Positions 16,517-25,170 of a stretch of DNA of 64,000 nucleotides are shown piece after piece. The DNA comes from Mycobacterium sp. GA-1285 (GTDB lineage Bacteria; Actinomycetota; Actinomycetes; Mycobacteriales; Mycobacteriaceae), in NCBI RefSeq assembly GCF_001499905.1, contig NZ_LQIS01000052.1, positions 124,001-188,000 on the forward strand, written 5' to 3'. The position numbers and the translations under genes were made by a program. The notes under the pieces are model-generated. The model was not told the DNA's origin, ran no database searches, and worked only from the letters and a program-made list of their open reading frames with translations. The stretch's first letter is position 1. Every line of letters starts with the position of its first letter.

Positions 16517-17942
16517 GGATGCTTCCAGCGGCGATCTACTCACCCTCATGGGTGAAGAGGCACGCGAAGAGGCGGCGGCGATGGGGCGCAGGCTGGCACT
16601 CGTGGCCGAACTCTATGCGCGGCGGGAGAGGGAGCATGAGGAAGCGAGGATGTTCTTCACCGACGTCGCTGTCGTCGTGGCGGCCGAGATATCACCGGTG
16701 CAAAACATCAGCCATGCCCGGGCACTCGGTCAAGTCCATGTTGCAAAGGATCTGCGCGAGCGGCTTCCCCGGGTAGCAGAAGTCTTTCGGCGCGGGTGGA
16801 TCGATTACCGGGTCGTGGCCGCCATCATGTCCCGTACGCGGAACGTCGAACCGGACATCATGCCCGCGCTCGACGAAGCTCTGACCGCGAAGGCCGAGAA
16901 GTGGATGAAGCTCTCCGGTCCCAAACTGATTGACCGCGTGGACATGTTCGTGACGCGCTTCGACCCTGAGGCGGTGCGGGTACCACGCCGATCCGAGGGC
17001 AATCGCCACATCGAGTTCGCGCCGGGCGACCCCGGAATGGCGTGGCTTACAGGCAATTTGCGCGCCGAAGACGGTGCTGCGCTGGACGCCAGGCTCGACG
17101 CTTTGGCCGCCACCGTGTGCGAAAATGACCCTCGAACCAACGCTCAGCGCCGCGCTGACGCTTGTGGACCGCTGTCTCGCCTGGAAGCAACATTGCGGTG
17201 CGAATGTGGGCTTGACGACTGCCCAGCGGCCGCCGAGCGCGCGGCCGTCACGACGGCGGTCATCCATGTGCTGGCCGAACAGGCCACTCTCGACGGAACC
17301 AGCAACAAGCCCGGATACCTGAAGGGGTTCGGGGTGCTGCCCGCCGAGTCGGTTCGTAACGTGGCCAAGACCGCGCAAACGAAGCCGTTGCCCGTGCCGA
17401 CCCCGGATGCCAAGGGGGACAACAGCTACCGGCCCAGCGTCGCGGTGCGCGAGTTCCTCCAGTGGCGGGATCTGACGTGCCGATGGCCGGGCTGCGACAA
17501 ACCGGTGCAACACTGCGATGTCGACCACACCACCCCTTGGCCTCATGGGCCGACGCATCCGTCGAATACCAAGCACTACTGCCGGACTCACCATCTGCTC
17601 AAGACGTTCTTCCGCGGGCCCGGCGGCTGGACTGATCGACAACTTCCCGACGGCACAATCGAGTTGATCGCGCCCACCGGACACGTGTGGCGCACCGAAC
17701 CTCATGGCGCAAGCATGTTTCCAGCGCTCGGACAGTCGACGGGCGAGCTCGATGTTCCCGCGGATATCTCCGACGACACCCCCGAGCGAACCATGGTGAT
17801 GCCCCGTCGCAAACAGACGCGCGAGGACGACCTCCGCGACCGGATCAAGGCCGAACGGCGTGAGCGCGCAGAATTGATCGCCGAAGAAGAGCGGCAACGG
17901 CAAGCCTGGCTGGCCGCCAATTACCAGCCTCCGCCCTTCTGA
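16509..17942 (+). CDS. DUF222 / HNH endonuclease domain protein (13E12 repeat family)
   Basis: The 477-residue product has a helical DUF222 region (about residues 25-300) and a C-terminal HNH nuclease domain. The HNH part reads RDLTCRWPGCDKPVQHCDVDHTTPW... in order, with a zinc CxxxxC pair, the DVDHT catalytic His, the Asn in PSNTKHYCRTHH, and the final paired His. ATG 16509 is chosen because a -10 box and a LexA site are centred on it and relatives usually begin Met-Phe. The GTG at 16479 would lie upstream of the expected transcript. Such genes are multicopy in mycobacteria and thought to be mobile or selfish, and some M. tuberculosis copies are SOS-induced. No flanking terminal repeats are seen here. 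Confidence 0.85.
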   Translation: MFEDASSGDLLTLMGEEAREEAAAMGRRLALVAELYARREREHEEARMFFTDVAVVVAAEISPVQNISHARALGQVHVAKDLRERLPRVAEVFRRGWIDYRVVAAIMSRTRNVEPDIMPALDEALTAKAEKWMKLSGPKLIDRVDMFVTRFDPEAVRVPRRSEGNRHIEFAPGDPGMAWLTGNLRAEDGAALDARLDALAATVCENDPRTNAQRRADACGPLSRLEATLRCECGLDDCPAAAERAAVTTAVIHVLAEQATLDGTSNKPGYLKGFGVLPAESVRNVAKTAQTKPLPVPTPDAKGDNSYRPSVAVREFLQWRDLTCRWPGCDKPVQHCDVDHTTPWPHGPTHPSNTKHYCRTHHLLKTFFRGPGGWTDRQLPDGTIELIAPTGHVWRTEPHGASMFPALGQSTGELDVPADISDDTPERTMVMPRRKQTREDDLRDRIKAERRERAELIAEEERQRQAWLAANYQPPPF

Positions 17943-18143
17943 CACGCCGGCTCTCAGAAGCCGCGAAACTGTTTCGCCAGTTCAGCGAATCCTCATGAGC
18001 GACAATTCGTAAGCGATGTCGGCTACTACAGCGGGAATATCGCTGCTTCCGGAAGCGCCCGAGTAAACCGGGGTCACGCCTGGGGCAAACGCGCCACGCA
18101 TTTCTTGGTGAACACATCGCACCTGTCTGGCATGCTGGTGGGC

Positions 18144-18554
18144 ATGACGGAGCCGCAGTTCGGTGGCAGTGAGCACGGCAGCACGCCCCCGCAAGAGCCG
18201 AATTACCAGCCGCAATATCCGCCCCCGCCTGGCGAGTACGGTCCGCCACCGGGCGGCTATCCGGCGGCATACGGCGATCCCATGGCTCCCTACGGCCGTC
18301 ACCCCATCACGGGCGAGCCTTATTCCGACAAGTCCAAACTCGTCGCGGGCCTGCTACAGCTGCTCGGCCTTTTCGGCCTGGTCGGCATCGGACGCATCTA
18401 CCTCGGTTACACCGGGCTCGGGATCGCACAGCTGGTCGTCGGCCTGATCACGTGCGGTATCGGCGCCATCATCTGGGGCATCATCGACGCGATCCTGCTG
18501 CTCACCGACAAGGTCCGCGATCCTCAGGGGCGCCCGCTGCGCGATGGCACCTAG
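18144..18554 (+). CDS. TM2 domain-containing membrane protein with Pro/Tyr-rich N-terminus
   Basis: The 136-residue protein has an N-terminal Pro/Tyr/Gly-rich cytoplasmic segment of about 60 residues (QPQYPPPPGEYGPPPGGY). The TM2 domain follows: two membrane helices, LVAGLLQLLGLFGLVGIGRIYLGY (split here by the conserved GRIYLG turn) and GIAQLVVGLITCGIGAIIWG, ending with DAILLLT. The function is unknown. The position matches Rv1615. In-frame starts further up (GTG 18105, ATG 18132) are possible; 18144 is chosen because MTEPQ-type starts are usual for this family. It overlaps the next gene by 11 bases. Confidence 0.8.
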   Translation: MTEPQFGGSEHGSTPPQEPNYQPQYPPPPGEYGPPPGGYPAAYGDPMAPYGRHPITGEPYSDKSKLVAGLLQLLGLFGLVGIGRIYLGYTGLGIAQLVVGLITCGIGAIIWGIIDAILLLTDKVRDPQGRPLRDGT

Positions 18555-18954
18555 CGTCGACACCAGCCGCAGACGGCTGTACGGCGCCCTCGGTACCGGC
18601 GCCGTACTCGCTGGCGCGCTGGCCTACATCGGCATTGCCGACCCACACCGCCAGAGTTTCGTCTTCCCTGCCTGCCCGTTCAAAGCGCTCACGGGCCTGA
18701 ACTGTCCCGCTTGCGGTGGTCTGCGGATGACGCACGACCTGCTGCACGGCGATCTCGCCGCCGCGGTGGTGGACAACGTCTATCTGCTTGCGGGGCTACC
18801 CCTCCTGCTGACCTGGCTCCTGGTCCGATGGCGTCAGCACAAACCGTTGATGAACACCCCGATCATCGTGCTGATCGTGGTCTCAGCCCTGAGCTGGACA
18901 GTGGTGCGCAATCTCCCCGGATTCCCCCTGGTCCCCACGGTTGCCGACGGATAA
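18544..18954 (+). CDS. DUF2752 membrane protein
   Basis: A 136-residue protein with three predicted membrane helices (residues 12-32, 77-95 and 103-123). The DUF2752 signature lies between helices 1 and 2: CPFKALTGLNCPACGGLRM, with cysteines spaced like a CxxC metal or redox site, followed by THDLLHGD. It corresponds by order to Rv1616 and is translationally coupled to the TM2 gene. The role is unknown. Confidence 0.85.
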   Translation: MAPSVDTSRRRLYGALGTGAVLAGALAYIGIADPHRQSFVFPACPFKALTGLNCPACGGLRMTHDLLHGDLAAAVVDNVYLLAGLPLLLTWLLVRWRQHKPLMNTPIIVLIVVSALSWTVVRNLPGFPLVPTVADG

Positions 18955-19003
18955 GCCCAGAGTCGCGCTGATACATTCGGCTGCGGGCCGGTGCCGTCCC
19001 CGA

Positions 19004-19570
19004 CATGAAATTCCTGGACTACGAAGGCCAGCGACCGTCTATACGCGACCGACGACTTTCCCGAATTCACCGGCCGGTTGTGCCCGGCACCGTGCGAGGC
19101 GGCGTGGCTCTCCGGCGCAGTGCAACCGCAACCCCCGCCGATCGACTCCGGTAAGCACACCGCGATCGCCGACTCCCGGTCGATCGGAACAGCTGCGGCA
19201 CAACAGATTACATACGCGGCTATGAGACCACCGTCTACGAGCGTAAAGGCCGCATCGGTGGACTGGATACCGGAATACGAACTGGAGAAGTCGACGCAAG
19301 ATCGACGGCTTCCCAGATGCGCACGGAGGGAACGCGATTCGTCACCGACGGAAGTTCGGGTCGGCGCCCTGCTGACGAGGTCGGCAAACCCAGCGCGATC
19401 AACGCGAAGGGCAAGCACGTCGTGATCAACTGGCGGTGACACCGGCGCCGACTGCCTGGGCGCCACACGTCGGCAGGGCGCGCTGTCGGTGACCCAGCTC
19501 GATAACAACCCCGAACCGCCCGAGACCCGCGACCGATCGCGCACACCTGGCCGACCTGGCCGCCGAGGCG
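19004..19570 (+). pseudogene. gltD: Relic of gltD (glutamate synthase small subunit)
   Basis: This fills the only gene-free stretch over 300 bases (18955-19619). Three plus-strand frames give pieces of GltD in the right order: MKFLDYEG near 19004; LYATDDFPEFTGRLCPAPCEAA from 19039, the iron-sulfur entry region, running on to TAAAQQ of the first dinucleotide fold; YETTVYERKGRIGG near 19221; GKHVVI near 19411; and GDTGADCLGATRRQGA from 19435. Long internal parts are missing and several frameshifts and stops occur, so it cannot encode a working subunit. No gltB remains next to it. The pykA promoter lies just after the relic. Confidence 0.85.
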
Positions 19571-19605
19571 CTCTTCCGATGGCCGTCGTCTGAATCGATA
19601 ACGAC

Positions 19606-19611
19606 TATGCT
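19606..19611 (+). promoter_or_regulatory. Candidate -10 box of pykA
   Basis: TATGCT fits TAnnnT and ends 8 bases before the GTG start of pykA, which would give a leaderless or nearly leaderless transcript. No clear -35 is seen. Confidence 0.4.
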
Positions 19612-19619
19612 CGAGTGTC

Positions 19620-21038
19620 GTGAATAGACGCGGAAAGATCGTCTGCACCCTCGGTCCGGCGACCGCGACCGATGACTCCGTCCGCGCGCTGGTCGCCGCG
19701 GGAATGGACGTCGCACGTCTCAACTTCAGCCACGGCGATTATCCCGATCACGAGGCCACCTACAAGCGTGTCCGGTCCGCGTCGGACGCCACCGGCCGCG
19801 CGGTGGGCATCCTCGCCGACCTGCAGGGACCCAAGATCCGGCTCGGCCGGTTCAAAGACGGGCCGACCTTCTGGGCTAACGGCGAGACGGTTCGCATCAC
19901 CGTGGACGACGTCGAGGGAACGTCGGATCGCGTGTCGACCACCTACAAGCGACTGGCTGAGGACGCCAATCCCGGTGACCGGGTCCTCGTCGACGACGGC
20001 AACGTCGGTCTCATCGTCGAGAGCATCGAGGGCAACGACGTCGTCTGCACCGTCACCGAGGGCGGTCCGGTCAGCAACAACAAGGGCATGTCGCTACCGG
20101 GGATGAACGTGTCCGCGCCGGCGCTGTCCGAGAAGGACATCGACGACCTCGAGTTCGCCCTGCGCCTCGGCGTCGACTTCGTGGCGCTGTCGTTCGTCCG
20201 CTCACCGGCCGACATCGAGCTCGTGCACGACGTGATGGACCGGACCGGTCGCCGAGTGCCCGTCATCGCCAAACTCGAGAAACCCGAAGCCATCGACAAT
20301 CTCGAGGCCATCGTACTGGCGTTCGACGCGATCATGGTCGCCCGCGGTGACCTCGGCGTGGAACTGCCGCTGGAAGAAGTTCCGCTGGTGCAGAAGCGCG
20401 CGATCCAAATGGCAAGGGAGAACGCGAAACCCGTCATCGTCGCGACCCAGATGCTGGAGTCGATGATCGAGAACTCGCGGCCCACCCGAGCCGAGGCGTC
20501 CGACGTCGCCAACGCGATCCTCGACGGCACCGACGCAGTGATGCTCTCCGGTGAGACGTCGGTCGGTAAGTACCCCCTCGAGACGGTCAAGACGATGGCG
20601 CGCATCATCCATGCGGTCGAGGAGAACTCCGTGGCCGCACCGCCGCTCACGCATGTGCCCCGGACGAAGCGCGGAGTGATCTCCTATGCCGCCCGTGACA
20701 TCGGCGAGCGCCTCGATGCGAAGGCGCTCGTGGCTTACACGCAGTCGGGTGACACGGTGCGCAGGCTCGCGCGGCTGCATACGCCGCTGCCGCTGCTGGC
20801 GTTCACATCGCTGCCGGAGGTGCGCAGCCAGCTCGCGTTGAGTTGGGGCACCGAGACGTTCATCGTGCCGCATATCCAGACCACCGACGGAATGATCCGC
20901 CAGGTCGACAAATCGCTGCTCGAACTCGGTCGTTACAAGCGAGGCGACCTGGTGGTCGTCATCGCCGGTATTCCGCCGGGCACAGTCGGCTCCACCAATC
21001 TGATCCACGTGCATCGGATCGGCGAGGACGACGTGTGA
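19620..21038 (+). CDS. pykA: Pyruvate kinase
   Basis: PykA makes pyruvate and ATP from phosphoenolpyruvate and ADP. The 472-residue protein starts at the GTG giving NRRGKIVCTLGPAT, the conserved beginning of the family. Other motifs are LNFSHGDYPDH, LADLQGPKIRLG, the catalytic lysine segment VPVIAKLEKPEAIDNL, the metal-site region DAIMVARGDLGVELPLEEV, and the active-site signature ATQMLESMI. The C-terminal regulatory domain is complete. tesB overlaps its stop by 4 bases. Confidence 0.96.
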   Translation: MNRRGKIVCTLGPATATDDSVRALVAAGMDVARLNFSHGDYPDHEATYKRVRSASDATGRAVGILADLQGPKIRLGRFKDGPTFWANGETVRITVDDVEGTSDRVSTTYKRLAEDANPGDRVLVDDGNVGLIVESIEGNDVVCTVTEGGPVSNNKGMSLPGMNVSAPALSEKDIDDLEFALRLGVDFVALSFVRSPADIELVHDVMDRTGRRVPVIAKLEKPEAIDNLEAIVLAFDAIMVARGDLGVELPLEEVPLVQKRAIQMARENAKPVIVATQMLESMIENSRPTRAEASDVANAILDGTDAVMLSGETSVGKYPLETVKTMARIIHAVEENSVAAPPLTHVPRTKRGVISYAARDIGERLDAKALVAYTQSGDTVRRLARLHTPLPLLAFTSLPEVRSQLALSWGTETFIVPHIQTTDGMIRQVDKSLLELGRYKRGDLVVVIAGIPPGTVGSTNLIHVHRIGEDDV

Positions 21039-21895
21039 CAGCGGACTTCGACGAGCTGCTCGAGATACTCCACCTCCGCCAGATCGCCGATGACCTCTAC
21101 GTCGGCTCGCACCCCAGCAAGAACCCCGTGCGGACCTTCGGTGGCCAGATGATGGCCCAGTCGTTCGTGGCGGCCGGTCGCAGCTTGAAGCACCCGACGC
21201 CGCCGAGTGCGTTGTCGGCCCACTTCGTCGCGGGCGGTGATCCACAGAAGGATCTCGAGTTCCACGTGGTCCGGCTTCGTGACGAACGCCGGTTCGCCAA
21301 CCGGCGCATCGACGTCATGCAGGACGATCAGCTGCTGACCACGGCCATGGTGTCCTTTCTGGCCGGCGGTCGCAGCCTGGAGCACAGCATTGCGCCACCG
21401 GACCTGCCCGACCCGGAGTCGGTGCCGCCGGTGGACGAACTGCTGCGCGGCTACGAGGAAGTCGTCCCGCATTTCGTCAACGCGTTGCGGCCCATCGACT
21501 GGCGCTACACCAACGATCCGAGTTGGGTGATGCGCGACAAGGGCGAGAAGCTGGCGCACAACCGGGTGTGGATGAAAGCGCTCGGTCAGATGCCCGAAGA
21601 CCCGGTACTGCACGCCGCCGCGCTCGTCTACTCGTCGGACACCACCGTGCTCGACTCGATCATCACAACGCACGGGCTGTCATGGGGTTACGACCGGATC
21701 TTCGCGGTCACCACCAATCATTCCGTGTGGTTCCACCGGCCCGTTCATTTCGACCAATGGCTGCTCTACTCGACCGCCTCTCCCGTGGCGGCCGACTCTC
21801 GCGGCCTGGGAACCGGCCACTTCTTCGATCGCTCCGGTCAGCCGGTCGCCACTGTAGTGCAGGAGGGGATCGTCAAGTACTTCCCGCCCCGCTGA
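21035..21895 (+). CDS. tesB: Acyl-CoA thioesterase II
   Basis: Double hot-dog thioesterase of 286 residues that hydrolyses medium- and long-chain acyl-CoA. The first hot-dog is seen in RTFGGQMMAQSFVAAGRSL, the second in LDSIITTHGLSWGYD and the SVWFHRPVHFDQWLLY segment, which is strongly conserved in TesB. The GTG start sits on the pykA stop (GTGTGA), so the two genes form a unit as Rv1617-Rv1618 do. The catalytic Asp/Thr/Gln set was not traced residue by residue. Confidence 0.92.
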   Translation: MTADFDELLEILHLRQIADDLYVGSHPSKNPVRTFGGQMMAQSFVAAGRSLKHPTPPSALSAHFVAGGDPQKDLEFHVVRLRDERRFANRRIDVMQDDQLLTTAMVSFLAGGRSLEHSIAPPDLPDPESVPPVDELLRGYEEVVPHFVNALRPIDWRYTNDPSWVMRDKGEKLAHNRVWMKALGQMPEDPVLHAAALVYSSDTTVLDSIITTHGLSWGYDRIFAVTTNHSVWFHRPVHFDQWLLYSTASPVAADSRGLGTGHFFDRSGQPVATVVQEGIVKYFPPR

Positions 21896-22435
21896 TCAGG
21901 GCGTGGGGGTGAGCGTCACGTCGAACTGGTCCTCGACACGGTTCTGGAACTCGTCGGCGCACTGCTGCACCGCTTCCTGGTCGTTGCCCGCGCGCGATAC
22001 GCAGTCGATGTAGTCGCTGCCGCCGACCTCGTTGAAACCCCAGACGGCCAGCCAGATGACGACGATGGCTTCGATGATGCTCAGGAATCCGAGCACGATG
22101 CCTGCCACGGCGACACCGCCGTTGGTGGCCTCGCCGCGCTTGGCCCTGCCCCAGCCGATGAAGCCGAGAATCACGGCGACGACGCCGAGCACGACGCCGC
22201 CGAAGACGGACAGCAGCGCGATGATCGCGACGACCAGGGCCGCGATGCCGATGCCGTTCTTCGGGGCGCTCGCCGGCGGTGGATAGGCGTAACCCTGCGA
22301 CGGAGGCGGCGGATAGCCACCCGGATAGGCCCCATACTGCGGCTGCGACGGTGGCGGCGGTGGCGGCGACTGCGCCGGTGGCGGTGTCTGAGATGGCGTT
22401 TGCGGTGGCGTCTCGGGCTTTTCCGGCTCGCTCAT
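21896..22435 (-). CDS. DUF4190 membrane protein with Pro-rich N-terminus
   Basis: A 179-residue protein. The first 65 residues are rich in Pro, Gln and Tyr (PPPPPPSQPQYGAYPGGYPP). Two long hydrophobic helices follow (about residues 62-88 and 105-135) with a GWGRAKRGEATNGGVAVAGIVLG link typical of DUF4190. The acidic C-terminal part has two cysteines (DCVSRAG...QQCADE) that may pair outside the cell. Start ATG 22435 fits the family; the frame stays open to 22480. Its stop abuts the tesB stop (convergent). The function is unknown. Confidence 0.8.
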   Translation of the reverse strand: MSEPEKPETPPQTPSQTPPPAQSPPPPPPSQPQYGAYPGGYPPPPSQGYAYPPPASAPKNGIGIAALVVAIIALLSVFGGVVLGVVAVILGFIGWGRAKRGEATNGGVAVAGIVLGFLSIIEAIVVIWLAVWGFNEVGGSDYIDCVSRAGNDQEAVQQCADEFQNRVEDQFDVTLTPTP

Positions 22436-22524
22436 GCCGAGGAGGTTACTCCGCGACCAGCGAGAATGCCGGTAGGACACTCGAGATGCTCGGGCAGATG
22501 ATGCATTGCCACGGCGACCGTGCG

Positions 22525-23127
22525 TTAGCTCACCGGTTCCTCAGCCGTAGGTGAGGCGGCCGATCCGGCGGTGCCGCGGTCCTTGGAGGCCTTGCGAATA
22601 CCGAATGCGGACACGATCTCGAAGATGCCGATCACGACCAGCGAGATTCCGGCCACGACGGTCAGAATCGCGAGGGACTCGAACGGCAGCGCGAGCATGA
22701 CCACGCCCGCGATGAGGCTGATCACGCCGACGAAGATCGCCCACACACGGCCGGGAAGCGTCGGGTCGCTGATCGCCGAGACCGCCGTCGCCACGCCGCG
22801 GAAGATGAAGCCGATGCCGATCCAGATCGCCAGCAGCAGGATCGACTCCTGCAAGCTGCGGAAGCACAGCACGGCAAGGATCAGCGCCGCGGCGCCGGAG
22901 ATGAACAGCAAGACCCGACCGCCGGCGGAGACGTGCAAGCTGAACGCGAAGATCACCTGGGCGATACCGGCGATCAAGAGGTAGGCCCCGAAGAATATCG
23001 CCGCGATGACGATTGTCGGGCCCGGCCACAGCCAGATGAGAACGCCGAGGATCAACGCGAGAAGTCCGGAGACCAAGGTTGTTTTCCACAGATGCCGCAG
23101 CAGGTTGGGCGGCGCGGTGTTAGTCAT
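22525..23127 (-). CDS. HdeD family membrane protein (DUF308)
   Basis: A 200-residue protein with six hydrophobic segments arranged as three pairs, typical of HdeD/DUF308 (for example LVSGLLALILGVLIWLWP, then IVIAAIFFGAYLLIAGIAQV). HdeD of E. coli is linked to acid resistance at high density; the role in mycobacteria is not known. Start ATG 23127 (TNTAPPNLLRHLWK) is preferred over one seven codons upstream. It is divergent from the amino-acid transporter operon, with 178 bases between. Confidence 0.85.
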   Translation of the reverse strand: MTNTAPPNLLRHLWKTTLVSGLLALILGVLIWLWPGPTIVIAAIFFGAYLLIAGIAQVIFAFSLHVSAGGRVLLFISGAAALILAVLCFRSLQESILLLAIWIGIGFIFRGVATAVSAISDPTLPGRVWAIFVGVISLIAGVVMLALPFESLAILTVVAGISLVVIGIFEIVSAFGIRKASKDRGTAGSAASPTAEEPVS

Positions 23128-23305
23128 GGGCGCAGTGTGGCATAGCAAGACAGAAGTGATCGTCGCATTTCGATATCGATTCGACCTTCAGTCGTGAGGG
23201 CGTGTATGCGCGCGATTGGTTCCCCTGCCGCAGCGTGGCGTCTCCACTACTGTTCCGTTACCGGTGCTGCGCACCGATTCCACGACGCAGAAAGCAGGGG
23301 CATCC

Positions 23306-24229
23306 GTGTCTGAGTGTCACAACCGTCGAGGTAGATTCTGGCGCTTCGCAGTCGTATTCGTCGCGGCCGGTGCGCTGGCGATCTCCGGCTGCGCCAGCGG
23401 CGAGGGAGGTGGCGGCGGTGGCGATTCCACCAGCGCACCCCCTTCGGTGTCGGCGGCGAAGGTCGACGAGATCGCCAATACCGTTCCGGAGGCCATCAAG
23501 TCGTCCGGAAAGCTGATCGTCGGGGTCAACATTCCGTACGCTCCCAACGAATTCAAGGATCCAGACGGCGAGATCGTCGGCTTCGACGTCGACCTGATGA
23601 ATGCGATCGCGGCCACGCTCGGGCTGACGCCTGAATACCGGGAGTCGGACTTCGCGAAGATCATCCCGTCGATCCAGGGCGGCACATACGACGTCGGGAT
23701 GTCGTCGTTCACCGACACCAAAGAACGTGAGAAATCGGTCGATTTCGTCACTTACTTCAACGCAGGCACTCTGTGGGCGCAGCGGCCAGGCTCACCGATC
23801 GACCCGAACAACGCCTGCGGCAAGAAGGTCGCGGTGCAGGCGACCACCACCCAAGAGGCGGAAGAACTTCCGGCGAAGAGCAGGGCATGCACCGATGCCG
23901 GCAAGCCGCCGATCGAGATCATTCCGTTCGACGGTCAGGACGCCGCCACCAACGCGGTGGTGCTCGGTCAGGTCGACGCGATGTCTGCGGACTCCCCGGT
24001 GACCTCGTACGCGATCAAGCAGAGCAACGGCAAACTCGAACCGGCCGGTGACATCTTCGACTCGGCGCCCTACGGCTGGCCCGTGCAGAAGGGCTCGGCC
24101 CTCGCGCAGTCCCTGCAGAAGGCGCTCGAGCATCTGATCGAAACCGGCACCTACCGCGAGATCGCCTCCAACTGGGGCGTCGAGAACGGAATGATCGACA
24201 AACCCGTCATCAACGGCGCGGTCTCATAG
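23306..24229 (+). CDS. Polar amino-acid ABC transporter substrate-binding lipoprotein (GlnH type)
   Basis: The 307-residue product has a type II lipoprotein signal: basic start (HNRRGRFWR), a hydrophobic core, and the lipobox AISGC near residue 30. It then has the SBP_bac_3 fold, with LIVGVNIPYAPNEF, IVGFDVDLMNAIAATLG, SDFAKIIPSIQGGTYDVGM and DKEREKSVDF-like motifs typical of glutamate/glutamine/cystine binders. GTG 23306 is preceded by AGGGG at 23296-23300. The exact amino acid is not predictable. It is the first gene of a five-gene unit with a permease, ATPase, histidine kinase and regulator. Confidence 0.88.
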   Translation: MSECHNRRGRFWRFAVVFVAAGALAISGCASGEGGGGGGDSTSAPPSVSAAKVDEIANTVPEAIKSSGKLIVGVNIPYAPNEFKDPDGEIVGFDVDLMNAIAATLGLTPEYRESDFAKIIPSIQGGTYDVGMSSFTDTKEREKSVDFVTYFNAGTLWAQRPGSPIDPNNACGKKVAVQATTTQEAEELPAKSRACTDAGKPPIEIIPFDGQDAATNAVVLGQVDAMSADSPVTSYAIKQSNGKLEPAGDIFDSAPYGWPVQKGSALAQSLQKALEHLIETGTYREIASNWGVENGMIDKPVINGAVS

Positions 24230-24240
24230 AGGACGTTTCC

Positions 24241-25170
24241 ATGAGTGATGTCGACACGTCACCCGTAGCCCCTGCCGCCATCGACGCGGTGCCGCTGCGC
24301 CATCCGTGGCGCTGGGTGGCGGCGATCGTCATCGTCATACTCGTCGCCCTCTTCCTCTACGGAGCGGCGACCAACGACTCCTACCGCTGGTCGACGTACT
24401 GGGAGTACCTGTTCAACGAACGGGTGTTGACGGTCGGGGTGCTCAACACACTGCAACTGACCATCTACTCGATGGTGCTCGCGATCGTACTGGGTGTGCT
24501 GCTCGCGGTGATGCGGCTGTCACCGAACCCGGTGTTGAAATCCGTTGCGTGGGTGTATCTGTGGATATTCCGAGGCACCCCGGTGTATGTGCAGCTGGTG
24601 TTCTGGGGTCTGCTGCCCACGATCTACCAGAACATTCAGCTCGGAGTGCCGTTCGGCCCCTCGCTGCTACAGCTGGACCTGCAGTCGCTGTCGATCCCCT
24701 TCCTGCTGGCGATCCTCGGGCTGGCACTCAACGAGGCCGCGTACATGGCCGAGATCATCCGCGCCGGAATCAGTTCCGTGCCCGAGGGGCAGGCCGAGGC
24801 CTCGACGGCGCTGGGCATGTCCTGGGGGATGACCATGCGGCGTACCGTGCTTCCGCAGGCGATGCGGGTGATCATCCCGCCGACCGGCAACGAGGTGATC
24901 AGCATGCTGAAGACCACGTCGCTGGTGACCGCGGTGCCCTTCACGCTGGACCTGTACGGCATCACATCTCGTGAGATCGCGGCCCGCATCTTCGAACCCG
25001 TTCCGCTACTGCTGGTCGCCGCAACCTGGTATCTGGCGATCACCAGCGTTCTCATGGTCGGCCAGTACTACCTGGAGCGCTACTACTCGCGTGGTGCGTC
25101 GCGCAAGCTGACCACCAAACAACTCGAGGCGTTGGCCAAGGCGCAGACACTGGGGGAGGCGCACCCGTGA
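24241..25170 (+). CDS. Polar amino-acid ABC transporter permease (HisM/GlnP type)
   Basis: A 309-residue membrane protein with an N-terminal helix, then the five-helix BPD_transp_1 core. The EAA loop that docks the ATPase is EASTALGMSWGMTMRRTVLP. The segment YLWIFRGTPVYVQLVFWG is the strongly conserved RGTP motif of the HisMQ/GlnP group. A single permease gene implies a homodimer. The gene starts 11 bases after the binding protein and overlaps the ATPase gene by 4 bases. Confidence 0.9.
   Translation: MSDVDTSPVAPAAIDAVPLRHPWRWVAAIVIVILVALFLYGAATNDSYRWSTYWEYLFNERVLTVGVLNTLQLTIYSMVLAIVLGVLLAVMRLSPNPVLKSVAWVYLWIFRGTPVYVQLVFWGLLPTIYQNIQLGVPFGPSLLQLDLQSLSIPFLLAILGLALNEAAYMAEIIRAGISSVPEGQAEASTALGMSWGMTMRRTVLPQAMRVIIPPTGNEVISMLKTTSLVTAVPFTLDLYGITSREIAARIFEPVPLLLVAATWYLAITSVLMVGQYYLERYYSRGASRKLTTKQLEALAKAQTLGEAHP

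Noticed and set aside
17936..17960. CTTCTGA/TCAGAAG hairpin after the HNH gene
   Set aside because: Only 7 bp with an 11-base loop and no T-run; too weak to call a terminator or an element end.
16440..18143. Mobile-element boundaries around the DUF222/HNH gene
   Set aside because: No terminal inverted repeats, target duplication or tRNA attachment site could be seen at either end, so it is annotated as a gene and not as a delimited element.
23170..23179. TCGATATCGA palindrome upstream of the amino-acid transporter
   Set aside because: Ten bases only, no longer arms, no known motif; could be chance.
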